Assembly (NCBI GenBank): GCA_028820215.1
Contig: JAPPKD010000180.1
Location: 14,126 to 24,408, forward strand
Reading direction: 5' to 3'
DNA length: 10,283 nt
DNA from: Spirochaetaceae bacterium
GTDB taxonomy: Bacteria > Spirochaetota > Spirochaetia > SZUA-6 > Bin103
Shown: positions 1-7,765 of the stretch, in pieces
Layout: each line of letters begins with the position of its first letter
Numbering within the stretch: position 1 is the first letter of the stretch
The notes under the pieces: generated by a model
The model's input: the letters and a program-made list of their open reading frames with translations, nothing else
What the model was told of the DNA's origin: nothing
The model's database searches: none
Program-made: the position numbers and the translations under genes

Positions 1-75
1 CCCCCCCGGTCCCCCCCCCGCCCGCGGGCGCCCCCGCCCCCCGCGGGGGCGGGGGGCGGCGCCCCCCCCCCCGCC
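1..75. repeat. G/C homopolymer low-complexity contig edge
   Basis: The first ~75 bases are almost only C and G, with one T at position 10, in long C and G runs. They include self-complementary blocks such as CCCCGCGGGG around 36-50. Normal sequence of the window begins abruptly after that. The run sits inside the reading frame of the nuclease gene, where it would encode an implausible Gly/Arg/Pro/Ala tail. I infer an assembly or sequencing artefact at a contig end. A genuine GC-rich hairpin cannot be excluded. Confidence 0.7.
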
Positions 76-643
76 GATGCCGATACGCAGCCATCATCAT
101 GAGCTGCGTGATGCGCCCTCGCAACGCACCACGCACCGCCCGCGGTTTCACCTGTGACTGGTCGAACAGCAGATGCTCGAACCGCGGCACCCACGGCCAC
201 GCTCGCACCGACGGGGCGAACAGTTCGGAGAGCTCCGCGGCGTGCCGCCAGCGGCGGCGTCCCTGGTAGAACACCATCGGCACGATTGGCCGCAGTTCCC
301 GCTCACCCCGGCGCGTACGGCGATCCCGGTCCCAGATGCGACAGCAGTACTTCAGGAGCCGGAACGGCATCCACCGATCCGGCTTCGACTGGTGCTCCAA
401 CAGCAGGTACAGCCAAGCGGGCGGGTCGCCGGCCGTGCGCTCGATTGCGTACAGCAGGTCGGATTCGCTGTCGCGCATCTGCTCGTCGACGAAGCTGGCG
501 TCCTGCAACGTCAGGCTGGACCACACCAGGTCCCCTGCGAGCGACTCCGGCAGGTGGGCACGCAGGAGGGCAGCCGCCTCCGTGGGGTCGGCGAACACGG
601 TCCGAAACAGCTTGTCGTGCGGCCGCTGCACCTCGTGGGCCAT
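1..643 (-). CDS. Rpn family recombination-promoting nuclease/putative transposase (partial, 3' end missing)
   Basis: Reading leftward from the ATG at 643-641, the frame stays open to the window edge. About 191 residues (to ~71) are believable. The protein starts with the family signature HDKLFRTVFADP (residues 9-20) and continues with SFVDEQMRDSESDLLY (50-65), YLLLEHQSKPDRWMPFRLL (79-97) and PIVPMVFYQGRRRW (119-132). This is the order seen in PF04754 (Rpn/YhgA-type, PD-(D/E)XK nuclease fold). The Asp of SDLLY (62) and the Glu and Gln of EHQ (83, 85) are the likely metal-site residues. Family members in Escherichia coli are DNA endonucleases that promote RecA-independent recombination. They are usually around 300 residues, so roughly a third is missing here. 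No clear Shine-Dalgarno sequence precedes the ATG. The start was chosen because the family N-terminus follows at once. The gene lies 108 nt downstream of the glycoside hydrolase, on the same strand. Confidence 0.85.
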   Translation of the reverse strand, partial: MAHEVQRPHDKLFRTVFADPTEAAALLRAHLPESLAGDLVWSSLTLQDASFVDEQMRDSESDLLYAIERTAGDPPAWLYLLLEHQSKPDRWMPFRLLKYCCRIWDRDRRTRRGERELRPIVPMVFYQGRRRWRHAAELSELFAPSVRAWPWVPRFEHLLFDQSQVKPRAVRGALRGRITQLMMMAAYRHRRGGGRRPPPPRGAGAPAGGGGTGG

Positions 644-751
644 CGACAGAGTAAGCGCAGATGTCCGCGCTGGCGCTTTCGAGGACGGTGACAGCTCTGT
701 CTCGGCGCTCGGATCGGTGGGACAACCACCCCGCTCGGGGGCCGCCGCGGA

Positions 752-3371
752 TCATTCGAAGCCGATGCTCACGGGTCCGCAAAGGCCGCTCCTGGTGCAG
801 CCCTGCTCCAGGGCCAGGCACTGCTTGTGGTAGATGCCCAGGACGTTGTCCGGCCAGCGGTCGAGCTTCCTGGTATGCAGGAACTGGTTGGCCATCGTGT
901 TGGTGACGGTCACGCTCAGCGTGTTCGTGCCCGCCTTCGCCGCGCCATTCAGATCGAGGCGGAACGGCTCCCAAGCCCGCCGCCCCAGGGGGACGCCGTT
1001 CAGGACGACCTCCGCCACGCCCCACACCTGGCCCAGATCGAGCGTGGACGCGCGCGCCGCTTCCGGCCCGTCGAGCTCGAACGCCACCCGGTACTCCGCG
1101 TCACCGGTGAAGTCGTGGCCGACCGCGCCGCTCCAGTCGCCGAGCGCGATGGGGGAGGCTTCTTGGTGCACGTCCTGAACCTCGAACTCCTCGTCTCCGA
1201 TCCAAAACGCGCGCGTTCTCCGGCAGGTCCATCCTTCGTCGATGGGTATGCGGCTCTCGGGATGCGGCGAACGTGCCGGTTCCGACGGAATGTCGTCGTC
1301 CGTGAACAGGAACACGTACGACTCGGCGAAGCGCATGCGTAGCGGCACCGAGCACGTCCCGTCCACATGGGCCGCGTCCTCCGGCGTGCTGCACGTGCCC
1401 GTCTCCGGGTCGATCCGGATCACGGGGCGGTGGTCCTTGAAGAAGATCGTGGCGCCGGCCGGTACCGCCTCTTCCTTGCCGACGCCGGTGCCCTCGTTGG
1501 TCAGGAAGTAGAGGGTGCCATTCTCCAGGTCCCGCCTGCACACGCGCACGCCGGCATTCGCCGGGTGCACGTCGACCAGGGGTTCCACGTGGCGCGCGTC
1601 GAGCTCGTCCAGCTCGATCGAGGTGCTGCCTGCCGGGGCCTCGGACCCGTCGCCGTTGTCCACCCAGTACACCCTGCCGCCGGCGGCGATGAAGCGGTCG
1701 AGCTTCTCCCGCGAGCCGCCGCTCATGTGCCTGGTTCGGGACACGTACACGGTGTCGTACCGCATCGGCCCGGCCTGTATGCAACCGTCGCGGACGATCG
1801 TCGCCTCGTCCTCCAGCAGGTCGTCGTCGATCATGTCGAAGTCGCACTGGTGCGCAAGCAGCGTGCGCGCGAGCATGTCGTTCGACCCGGCTACCCGGTC
1901 GAGCTCGGCGCCGCCCGCCCAAATGTCCCGCACCGGGAAGTAGAGGGCGGCGCGGATCGCCGGCCTGCCCAGGCTCAGCAGGTAGCTCAGCCGTGCCGTG
2001 TACGCGTGGTAGAGGTCCATGTGGCGGAACAGCGGGTTCTCGCGCACGAACATCGGGCGGATGGAGCCCATGTAATGGCCCTTCGTCGACAGGAGCGCCT
2101 GGCCGGAGATGAGCAGGTTGATGCCGCGCACGAACTGGAAGTCGGTGATCCACTTCATCTCCTCCAGGGTCAGCGCGCAGCCGTACGCCGAGAACGACTC
2201 CGTCCACGACCACGGCGTGCCGCGCTGATGCGCGACCGAGGACGCGTACTTCGGAAAGTGGTGGTTGTCCGCGACCGGCAGCGAGCCCTCGGTGTCGTCC
2301 CAGTGGACAGGCAGGACCGCTTTCCTGCCGGGATGGAGCTGCTTCCAGATGGTGTCCACGCCGGGGATGTCGTACTTCCTGAGGACGCGCATCACGTGGC
2401 CGAACCCGTACTTGCGCGAGCCGATGGTGAGATCCTCGCCGCCCAGGTGGCCGATCGACCACAGGCCGTTCCGGGCAGACCACTCCTGGATCTGTCCGAA
2501 GAACGCCTCCGCGAATCTCCTCGACCACCAGTCGAAGTAGTCGATGCGGACCTGGGCCGTCGCCTCGTCGTCCCGGAAGATCGCCGGCAGGACGTCCCGG
2601 ATGTCGTAGCCCTTCTGGGCCTGAAAACGCGTCCGCCAGGTCGCCGGTCCAGGGCGGATTGTCCACGCGCGGCTCGTCGGAGACGACCAGCGGGATCGTG
2701 TCCCCGAAGTGCCGGCCCAGCGCCCGCTTGTACGCCTCGTGGCTGCCGGCGATGAACGTCTTGGTGACCTCCGGGTTCAGCAGGTCCGGGTAGGAGGGGA
2801 CGAGGGCTGTCTCGTGCCCGAGCCGGGCGAGATACAGCTCCGCTCCGTGCCCGGCGTCGAGTCGCTCCCCGGGGCCGAGGCGTCTGCCGCCGCCGTTCCC
2901 GCCGGGCTGGAAGGCCGCGATGCAGTCGTCGGGTACCCGGTCGAGCTCGCCCGGCGCGATGTCCCGCTTCGCCAGCGTCTGACGAGCCCACGCCGGGTGC
3001 TCCCGGACGATGCGCCCGCAGTTGCCGCCGGAAGGCCATCCGCCCTCGTCGTACAGCCAGAGCTTCATGCCCCGGCGCCGCATCTCCACGACCAGGTCGT
3101 CGAGGATCGCCAGGTACTCCTCCGACAGGTACTCGGGCTGCAGGTTGGTCTTCATGGAGTTCGGCCTGAAGTCCGCCGGAACCGGAAGGATCCAGATGTT
3201 CTTCGCACCTACGGAGTCCATGTCCCGGAGCTGCCGGAACAGCGCTTCCCGTTCCAGGACATCGTTCCAGAACCAGAACAAGCCCGGCCAGTGGATGGCG
3301 TCCGGGTCAGCGAGCACTTCGACGTCGAAGCGGGTCATCTCAGTCAGGTCGCGCACGCTGATCGTCTTCAT
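752..3371 (-). CDS. GH106/GH2-like glycoside hydrolase, interrupted by a one-base frameshift
   Basis: Two overlapping frames join into one 872-residue protein if one T of the TTTT run at 2627-2624 is removed. Residues 1-249 are read before the shift and 250-872 after it. The N-terminal part has a TIM-barrel-like pattern: GLFWFWND (30-37), GAKNIWILPVP (55-65), then KLWLYDEGGWPSGG (103-116), and VVSDEPR (229-235). SIGHLGGEDL (305-314) lies just after the shift. Glu233 and Glu311 are possible acid/base residues, by inference only. The C-terminal ~150 residues form a GH2/galactose-binding-type beta-sandwich (LDLGQVWGVAEVVLNGVPLG, then NTLSVTVTNTMANQFL). This architecture resembles GH106-like alpha-L-rhamnosidases and related unclassified plant- or algal-glycan hydrolases. 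The substrate is unknown. No signal peptide is evident. The ATG at 3371 has a GGAG seven bases upstream. An alternative ATG at 3338 lies just after the upstream gene's stop codon. Confidence 0.8.
2624..2627 (-). other. Frameshift site in the glycoside hydrolase (A4 run on +, T4 on -)
   Basis: Upstream of this run the protein is coherent in one frame, ending ...TGDLADAF. Downstream the same frame turns into Arg/Pro/Gly-rich nonsense. The frame one base away reads on sensibly as QAQKGYDIRDVLPAIF and onward to the stop at 752. Deleting one base of the homopolymer restores the whole gene. A homopolymer indel is either a sequencing error or a recent inactivating mutation. Confidence 0.85.
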
Positions 3372-4788
3372 TGAACGTCTCCAGGGCCTGCCGGCCGGGC
3401 TTCGTCGTCCGGTACTTCTGTCGGCGGCTGGTAGGCTTGTCCGGGACGGTCATTTCCAGCCAGCCGGCCTTGAGCAAGGGTTTCAGGACCTGATTCCGGA
3501 ACTTGGTGCGGTCCTGCCTCCCCGTGTGTGCCATCAGTTCCAATATCGACTTGTCAGAAAGGCAGTTACGCAAGATCGAGACTTGGTGCCGACTTGGTGC
3601 CGACTTGGTGCCGGCTTCCGTCTCGATCTGCCCGTCTCCTGGCTCCGTCGTCACTGACGCAGACCGCGCACCGGCCGGGGTCATCGGCCGTTTGAAGGTC
3701 GTCGTGACCCAGTGCTCGGAGACCTCGATCAGCGGCTCCGCGACGCCGTAGCCGCGGCACTCCTGTCGAATGCGTCGAATCCCGCTGCCGATCTGCTCGA
3801 CCATGCCCATGCGGTGGAACATCCCGAACAGCAGGCGATTGCGCGGTACGCTCTTGATCCCCAGGTCTTCCTCGCGCATCCCCGCGGGCAACCCGCCCGG
3901 CGTCACGATCTCCAAGCGGTCGTGGAATATGTACATCTGCACGTTGGCGGTCGACCGATAGTCCCGGTGTGCGATGGCATTCACCAGCGCCTCGCGAATC
4001 GCGTCCTCGGGAAGCTCCAGGCGCTCATCTCTGCCGTGGACGTGCGGGATCAACGCCGTGTTCAGTTTGGCCTGGGCGTAGGCGATGCACTCCTCGTAGA
4101 TGGAGTAGAGGTCACCCGTGAAGTTCTTGAGGTCGAGGATGTGGGTCTTGGTCACGCCCCGCAGCAGAGCGCACGTCACCGCGGCCTGCAGGCTGTACTT
4201 GGTGACGTCCTCTGCCAGCAGCCATGCGCCGGCCTGCGTCATCTGCCCGTCCCTGAAGAGATGCAGATTCTCCAGTGCGATCAGCGGCTCCAGGTCGTCG
4301 GGGATGCGAGCGCGCGCGGCGAAGCGCGACCATGCTTCCGGCGTCAGATCGCGCTGCAGATCGAAGCGCGGGCAGGGCGTCTCGTCGAAGCGGATGAGTC
4401 CTTCCTTGTAGAAGGACTCGCGGATCTCGTCGCGGGACATCTGCTGGCAGTTCGCGCCTTCACGGACGTAGAACCTGCCTCTGAAGGAGTAGGGCTTGCC
4501 ATGCTGCTCCGGCACCGTCACGACCAGTACGTCGTCGACCGACTCCACTTCGACCGCGATCGGCGGATCTGCGGAGCGCGCGGTGGTCTGAACCTGCGAC
4601 TTCAGCCTGTTGTGGTTCTCGACGCCGACAGCATCGCCTTCGTCGGTGACGCCGATGAGGATCACCCCACCTGTGGCGTTTGCGAACGCGCAGACTTCGG
4701 CACCAAGGTTGGAAGGCACCGAGCGCTTGAACTCGGTGGTGAATCCCTCGCCGAGCGCCGTCAGATGGGCGAGCCTGGTCTCACTCAT
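3340..4788 (-). CDS. AlbA_2 (Schlafen-like) / HATPase ATP-binding protein, putative transcriptional regulator
   Basis: From the ATG at 4788 this is 482 residues. The frame is open back to 4917, but MSETRLAHLTALGEGFTTEF is the usual family beginning. Residues ~12-125 are an AlbA_2 domain (PF04326): EGFTTEFKRS, then FANATGGVILIGVTDEG, GRFYVREGANCQQMSRDEI. Residues ~255-370 form a GHKL-type HATPase_c_4 module: LPEDAIREALVNAIAHRDY, IVTPGGLPAG, RNRLLFGMFHRMGMVEQIGS. The last ~75 residues (LSDKSILELMAHTGRQDRTK, then LLKAGWLEMTVPDKPTSRRQ) look like a winged helix. Proteins of this architecture are common in mobile or accessory regions and are annotated as ATP-dependent DNA-binding regulators. The true role is seldom known. 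The linker contains three exact 11-bp tandem repeats (3580-3612). The 3' end overlaps the glycoside hydrolase start by 32 nt, so the two are probably co-transcribed. Confidence 0.85.
   Translation of the reverse strand: MSETRLAHLTALGEGFTTEFKRSVPSNLGAEVCAFANATGGVILIGVTDEGDAVGVENHNRLKSQVQTTARSADPPIAVEVESVDDVLVVTVPEQHGKPYSFRGRFYVREGANCQQMSRDEIRESFYKEGLIRFDETPCPRFDLQRDLTPEAWSRFAARARIPDDLEPLIALENLHLFRDGQMTQAGAWLLAEDVTKYSLQAAVTCALLRGVTKTHILDLKNFTGDLYSIYEECIAYAQAKLNTALIPHVHGRDERLELPEDAIREALVNAIAHRDYRSTANVQMYIFHDRLEIVTPGGLPAGMREEDLGIKSVPRNRLLFGMFHRMGMVEQIGSGIRRIRQECRGYGVAEPLIEVSEHWVTTTFKRPMTPAGARSASVTTEPGDGQIETEAGTKSAPSRHQVSILRNCLSDKSILELMAHTGRQDRTKFRNQVLKPLLKAGWLEMTVPDKPTSRRQKYRTTKPGRQALETFNEDDQRARPD
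3379..3382 (-). promoter_or_regulatory. Ribosome binding site for the glycoside hydrolase
   Basis: GGAG on the minus strand lies seven bases before the ATG at 3371, inside the 3' end of the upstream gene. It favours the 3371 start over the ATG at 3338, which lacks such a motif. Confidence 0.5.
3580..3612 (+). repeat. 11-bp tandem repeat, three exact copies, in a coding linker
   Basis: GACTTGGTGCC occurs three times head to tail (3580-3590, 3591-3601, 3602-3612). On the coding (minus) strand it is GGCACCAAGTC x3. Because 11 is not a multiple of three, the copies are read in three successive frames and encode the 11-residue string GTKSAPSRHQV. Three copies restore the frame. The unit lies between the ATPase module and the C-terminal winged-helix-like region. 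Confidence 0.95.
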
Positions 4789-4834
4789 GTCGATCAACAA
4801 TCGCGAGTGCCCATTGGGCGTCATGAGAGGGCGT

Positions 4835-4899
4835 TCTCGCAAGCCGTGGAGTCGAGCGATCACAGCTCTATCCGAGTTTCGGGCAGTCCTCTTGCGAGA
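4835..4899. repeat. 9-bp inverted repeat in the divergent intergenic region
   Basis: TCTCGCAAG at 4835-4843 and its exact complement CTTGCGAGA at 4891-4899 lie 47 bp apart, between the divergent starts of the ATP-binding protein gene and cobQ. Such a pair could be an operator for either promoter. It could also be chance, since no -10/-35 pair is convincing here. Confidence 0.35.
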
Positions 4900-4949
4900 G
4901 GGTGACGGAAGCCTCATCTTGGCCCCGGATCGTCATGCAGAAGAACGAA

Positions 4950-6428
4950 ATGGGCGTGCGGGCGCTGATGATCCAAGGGACGGCGTCCGACGCGGGGAAG
5001 TCGGTGGTGGTCGCGGGGCTGTGCCGGGCGGCCAAGCGCCGAGGCGTGCGCGTGGCTCCGTTCAAGCCGCAGAACATGTCGAACAACGCCGCGGCCTGCG
5101 CGGACGGGGGCGAGATCGGGCGGGCGCAGGCGGTGCAGGCGCGGGCGGCCGGGCTTGCGCCTCGGACGGACTTCAATCCGGTGCTGCTGAAGCCGCAGAC
5201 CGACCGGGGCTCGCAGGTGGTCGTGCACGGCCGGCCGGTGGGGATGCTGCATGCGTCGGACTACCGGGCGGGGCGTGCCCGGCTGATGGACGCGGTCATG
5301 GAGAGCTTCGGGCGGCTGGTGGCCGAGTTCGATCTGGTGATCGTGGAGGGGGCCGGCAGCCCTGCGGAGGTCAACCTGCGCGCCGGGGACATCGCCAACA
5401 TGGGGTTCGCGCGGCGGGCGGAGGTGCCGGTCTGCTTGGTCGGGGACATCGACCGCGGCGGTGTGATCGCGGCGGTGGTGGGGACCGGGGCGGTGCTGGA
5501 CGCCGAGGATCGGGCGCTGATCGCGGGGTTCCTGATCAACAAGCTGCGCGGCGACCCGGCGCTGTTCGAGGACGGCGTGCGCATCATCGAGCGGCACACC
5601 GGCTGGCCCTGCTTCGGGGTGATTCCCTGGGAGCCGGCGGCGCTGCGCCTGCCGGCCGAGGACGCCGCATCACTGCCGCCGGCCGGCGACTCGCGGGGCG
5701 GGCGGGTGAAGGTCGCCGCGCCGGTGCTGTCGCGCCTGGCGAACTACGACGACGCCGATCCGCTGCGCCTGGAGCCGGACGTGGAGTTCGCGTTCGTGCC
5801 GGCCGGCCGGCCGATCCCGCGCGACGCCGACGTGGTGCTGCTGTTCGGCACCAAGTCGACGATCGGCGACCTGGCGTTCCTGCGGGAGCAGGGGTGGGAC
5901 CATGACATCCTGGCGCACGCGCGGGCCGGCGGGCGCGTGGTGGGCGTGTGCGGGGGGCTGCAGATGCTGGGCCGGCGCGTGCACGATCCGGCGGGGGCGG
6001 ACGGGCCGGCCGGGTCGGCCGACGGGCTGGGGCTGCTCGACGTGGAGACCACCATGCACGCCGAGAAGACCGTCCGCCCGGCGCGGGGGCGATGCGCGCT
6101 GAGCGATGCTCCGGTGGCGGGCTACGAGATCCACACGGGACGCTCGGCCGGCGCGGATCAGGCGCGGCCGATGTTCCGCCTGGAGACGGGCGCTGACGGC
6201 GCGCGCAGCGCGGACGGACTGGTCGAGGGGACCTACCTGCACGGGCTATTCGCGAACGACGCGTATCGGCGCGCGTGGCTGGAGCGCGTCGGGGCGGGCG
6301 CGGACTCATCCCTGCAGTACGAGGCGGCCGTGGACGCGGCCCTGGACGCGGTGGCGGACACGTTGTCCGTGACAATCGACCTGGACGCGCTGTTCGGGGC
6401 GGCCCGCCGGCCAACTGTCGCGGAGTGA
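4950..6428 (+). CDS. cobQ: Cobyric acid synthase CobQ/CbiP
   Basis: CobQ catalyses the glutamine- and ATP-dependent amidation of the b, d, e and g carboxyl groups of adenosylcobyrinic acid a,c-diamide to give cobyric acid, in the cytoplasm. The protein from the ATG at 4950 is 492 residues, the normal family length. It starts [18 protein letters not shown] (P-loop-like synthetase motif, residues ~10-18), followed by [10 protein letters not shown] and the [12 protein letters not shown] motif (~132-143). The C-terminal half is the class I glutamine amidotransferase domain, with nucleophile Cys334 in [12 protein letters not shown] and His431 in GTYLHGLF. Earlier in-frame starts exist at 4902 (GTG) and 4935 (ATG). 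I chose 4950 because it fits the family N-terminus and has a weak AGAAG upstream. The gene is divergent from the ATP-binding regulator and convergent with the remaining cob genes. No cobalamin riboswitch is visible upstream. Confidence 0.97.
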   Translation: MGVRALMIQGTASDAGKSVVVAGLCRAAKRRGVRVAPFKPQNMSNNAAACADGGEIGRAQAVQARAAGLAPRTDFNPVLLKPQTDRGSQVVVHGRPVGMLHASDYRAGRARLMDAVMESFGRLVAEFDLVIVEGAGSPAEVNLRAGDIANMGFARRAEVPVCLVGDIDRGGVIAAVVGTGAVLDAEDRALIAGFLINKLRGDPALFEDGVRIIERHTGWPCFGVIPWEPAALRLPAEDAASLPPAGDSRGGRVKVAAPVLSRLANYDDADPLRLEPDVEFAFVPAGRPIPRDADVVLLFGTKSTIGDLAFLREQGWDHDILAHARAGGRVVGVCGGLQMLGRRVHDPAGADGPAGSADGLGLLDVETTMHAEKTVRPARGRCALSDAPVAGYEIHTGRSAGADQARPMFRLETGADGARSADGLVEGTYLHGLFANDAYRRAWLERVGAGADSSLQYEAAVDAALDAVADTLSVTIDLDALFGAARRPTVAE

Positions 6429-6438
6429 TTCGAATCGC

Positions 6439-6466
6439 GGCTCGTCAATCTGCACACCGACGAGCC
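6439..6466 (+). terminator. Stem-loop after cobQ, possible terminator
   Basis: GGCTCGTC (6439-6446) pairs perfectly with GACGAGCC (6459-6466) across a 12-base loop, 11 nt after the cobQ stop codon. No clear T-run follows, so it is not a canonical intrinsic terminator. Its position still suggests transcript ending or 3' stabilisation. Confidence 0.45.
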
Positions 6467-6698
6467 CTAATCAGTTGTTCCGGCAGACCCGATGAGTGTT
6501 TGACGCAGCCCCGAGGGGAGTGCTCGGCCCCAAGCGTCCGCGTGAGTCGAGCGCGCCGCGATCAAGAAACGAAGACGACTAACCTGCGGCGATGATCGAA
6601 TCGTCTGCGCGGGCTCGGCAGCATTCAAAATCAAGCGTTGAACGCTCAGGCCAAGCATGGGAGATGCGGTACTTGTCATCAAACGTGCTCCCCGAGAA

Positions 6699-6727
6699 TT
6701 GACCGATACGCCTCCATCTGCTATCAA
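6699..6727 (+). promoter_or_regulatory. Candidate sigma-70-type promoter for the membrane protein gene
   Basis: TTGACC (6699-6704; five of six match to TTGACA) and TATCAA (6722-6727; four of six match to TATAAT) are separated by 17 bp. The pair lies about 80 nt upstream of the ATG at 6809. It would give the inserted gene transcription independent of cobQ. Confidence 0.35.
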
Positions 6728-6792
6728 AGAACAGGAATTCGGAAAGGGAAGGTCCGGGTGTCGCCATTTCCTCGAAGAAAATCAGTCTGGAA

Positions 6793-6798
6793 AGGAAG
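6793..6798 (+). promoter_or_regulatory. Ribosome binding site for the membrane protein
   Basis: AGGAAG lies ten bases before the ATG at 6809. This decides the start: the frame is open further upstream, to 6638, but that stretch has no comparable site and its translation looks non-coding. Confidence 0.5.
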
Positions 6799-6808
6799 AC
6801 AATCAGCC

Positions 6809-7576
6809 ATGATCGACAATCTCCAGCAATGGCTACAGTGGTTGATAGGAATATTGATTGGCAGTGTCGCTGGGTACATAGCTAGCTGGATTGTTGCCCG
6901 AGCATCCCATAGGTTAGTGTACCAGTGTTCTTCGCAAGCCGTGATTGATCTAGACAAGCACGTCGTTCCAGAAAGAATGCGCATACTTGTGGACAATGCC
7001 GAAGTAGAGCGGTTAGTTGTGACGCGACTCGTTCTATGGAATCGAGGGTCTCGTTCCCTGCGTGCTTCAGACGTTGCGCAACCGATTAGAGTGTGCCTTG
7101 ATGAGAATGCGAGAATATTTGAGTGCTCGATATTGAGGAGGTCCCGCAATGACAACGCTCTGTCAATAGATCAGGGGGACAGATCCATCGAGATATCGTT
7201 TACGCATCTCGACAGAAACGACGGAGTCTACTTACGTATTCTCCACGATAGTGATGATTCGCAACCGAAGTTGGAGGGAACGATCGTCGGCAGCCGGATT
7301 CCATTTCGCAATTTGGGCGAAGTGACTTATCGCAACACGGGGTCGTTCTGGAGCAGGGTGCTGCGGTGGGTGGCTATATTGCTTCCCGGAGCGTATGCTG
7401 GGTCCGGTGTACTGCTCTACATATTTCCTCCGGAGTGGGGTCCAGTCGATGGCGCGATGATAATGATCGGTGTCGGGGGAACGCTGTTTGCTATTGGTGC
7501 GTCCAAAGCATGGGAGGACAAACGCAGATGTCCTCGATCGCTCGACATCACTCGGCCAAGTGAATCAACTTCATAG
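6809..7576 (+). CDS. Hypothetical membrane protein, three predicted TM segments, lower-GC gene
   Basis: The 255-residue protein is not recognised. It has a hydrophobic helix near the N-terminus (~10-30, WLIGILIGSVAGYIASWIVA). A ~150-residue hydrophilic part follows, rich in beta-type alternation (VERLVVTRLVLWNRG, SIEISFTHLDRNDGVYLRIL, KLEGTIVGSRI). Two more hydrophobic helices lie near the C-terminus (~186-206 and ~213-231), with a charged tail after them (KAWEDKRRCPRS). The middle resembles a beta-sandwich domain that I have seen in hypothetical proteins with the pattern 'LxNxG...F..Ld..DG..I.ILH', but no function is known to me. Base composition and codon use (AGA, AGG, ATA, TTG and GTT codons) differ strongly from the neighbouring cob genes, which suggests recent transfer. 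It stands alone between two converging cob units, with its own RBS and possible promoter. Accessory roles such as defence are only speculation. Confidence 0.7.
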   Translation: MIDNLQQWLQWLIGILIGSVAGYIASWIVARASHRLVYQCSSQAVIDLDKHVVPERMRILVDNAEVERLVVTRLVLWNRGSRSLRASDVAQPIRVCLDENARIFECSILRRSRNDNALSIDQGDRSIEISFTHLDRNDGVYLRILHDSDDSQPKLEGTIVGSRIPFRNLGEVTYRNTGSFWSRVLRWVAILLPGAYAGSGVLLYIFPPEWGPVDGAMIMIGVGGTLFAIGASKAWEDKRRCPRSLDITRPSESTS

Positions 7577-7765
7577 TGGAGTCCGTTGCTAGGCGCGACA
7601 GAAAATGACGTGGATCGCAACATGTGTCGGCTCCTGAGGAAACGAAGCGGTCTACGGCTTCGGCGTTCAGTTGAACAATCTCCGGTCTGCGTTGATGCGC
7701 GGTGCGACCGTGAGCATTCGGAGGAGATATGCGAGAGAGGGTGAGGAGTCGGGTGGAGTACAGAC
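7577..7765. other. Intergenic region between the membrane protein gene and cobU
   Basis: This 189-base gap between two converging genes contains a small hairpin, CGAAGC (7643-7648) with GCTTCG (7657-7662) across an eight-base loop, without a T-run. It could serve both strands as a weak terminator. A purine-rich GGAGGAG at 7720-7726 is followed by an ATG, but the resulting 18-codon frame is not credible. Confidence 0.4.

Larger units (their letters stand above)
6429..6808. other. Non-coding 5' flank of the low-GC insert
   Basis: These 380 bases separate cobQ from the membrane-protein gene. They hold the stem-loop after cobQ, then drift from GC-rich to clearly more AT-rich sequence at about 6590-6640. 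A promoter-like pair and the RBS of the next gene lie near the right end. A minus-strand open frame at 6579-6767 shows no recognisable protein features, so I do not call it. No direct repeats or attachment site were spotted by eye. Confidence 0.5.

Noticed and set aside
690..701. Small palindrome GACAGCTCTGTC between the hydrolase and the nuclease
   Set aside because: The stem is five bases with a two-base loop and no T-run, too weak to call a terminator.
303..1025. Minus-strand open frame bridging the nuclease and hydrolase ends
   Set aside because: The translation is Arg/Gly/Pro-rich nonsense. The real genes lie in other frames of the same strand (Rpn from 643, hydrolase to 752).
1367..2755. 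Long plus-strand open frame (462 codons) across the glycoside hydrolase
   Set aside because: It is the antisense of a coherent hydrolase with family-like motifs. Its translation is low-complexity Arg/Val/Ala/His-rich, typical of GC-rich shadow frames.
3712..4905. Plus-strand open frame (397 codons) opposite the ATP-binding protein
   Set aside because: It is the antisense of AlbA_2 and HATPase motifs, without recognisable protein features or an RBS.
4789..4949. Possible cobalamin riboswitch before cobQ
   Set aside because: No B12-box-like element is visible, and the region is only about 160 bp between divergent genes. The start of the minus-strand cob operon lies outside the window.
6579..6767. 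62-codon minus-strand frame in the low-GC flank
   Set aside because: No clear RBS, no recognisable motif, and it covers the likely promoter of the plus-strand gene. It may be a decayed gene piece, but this cannot be supported.
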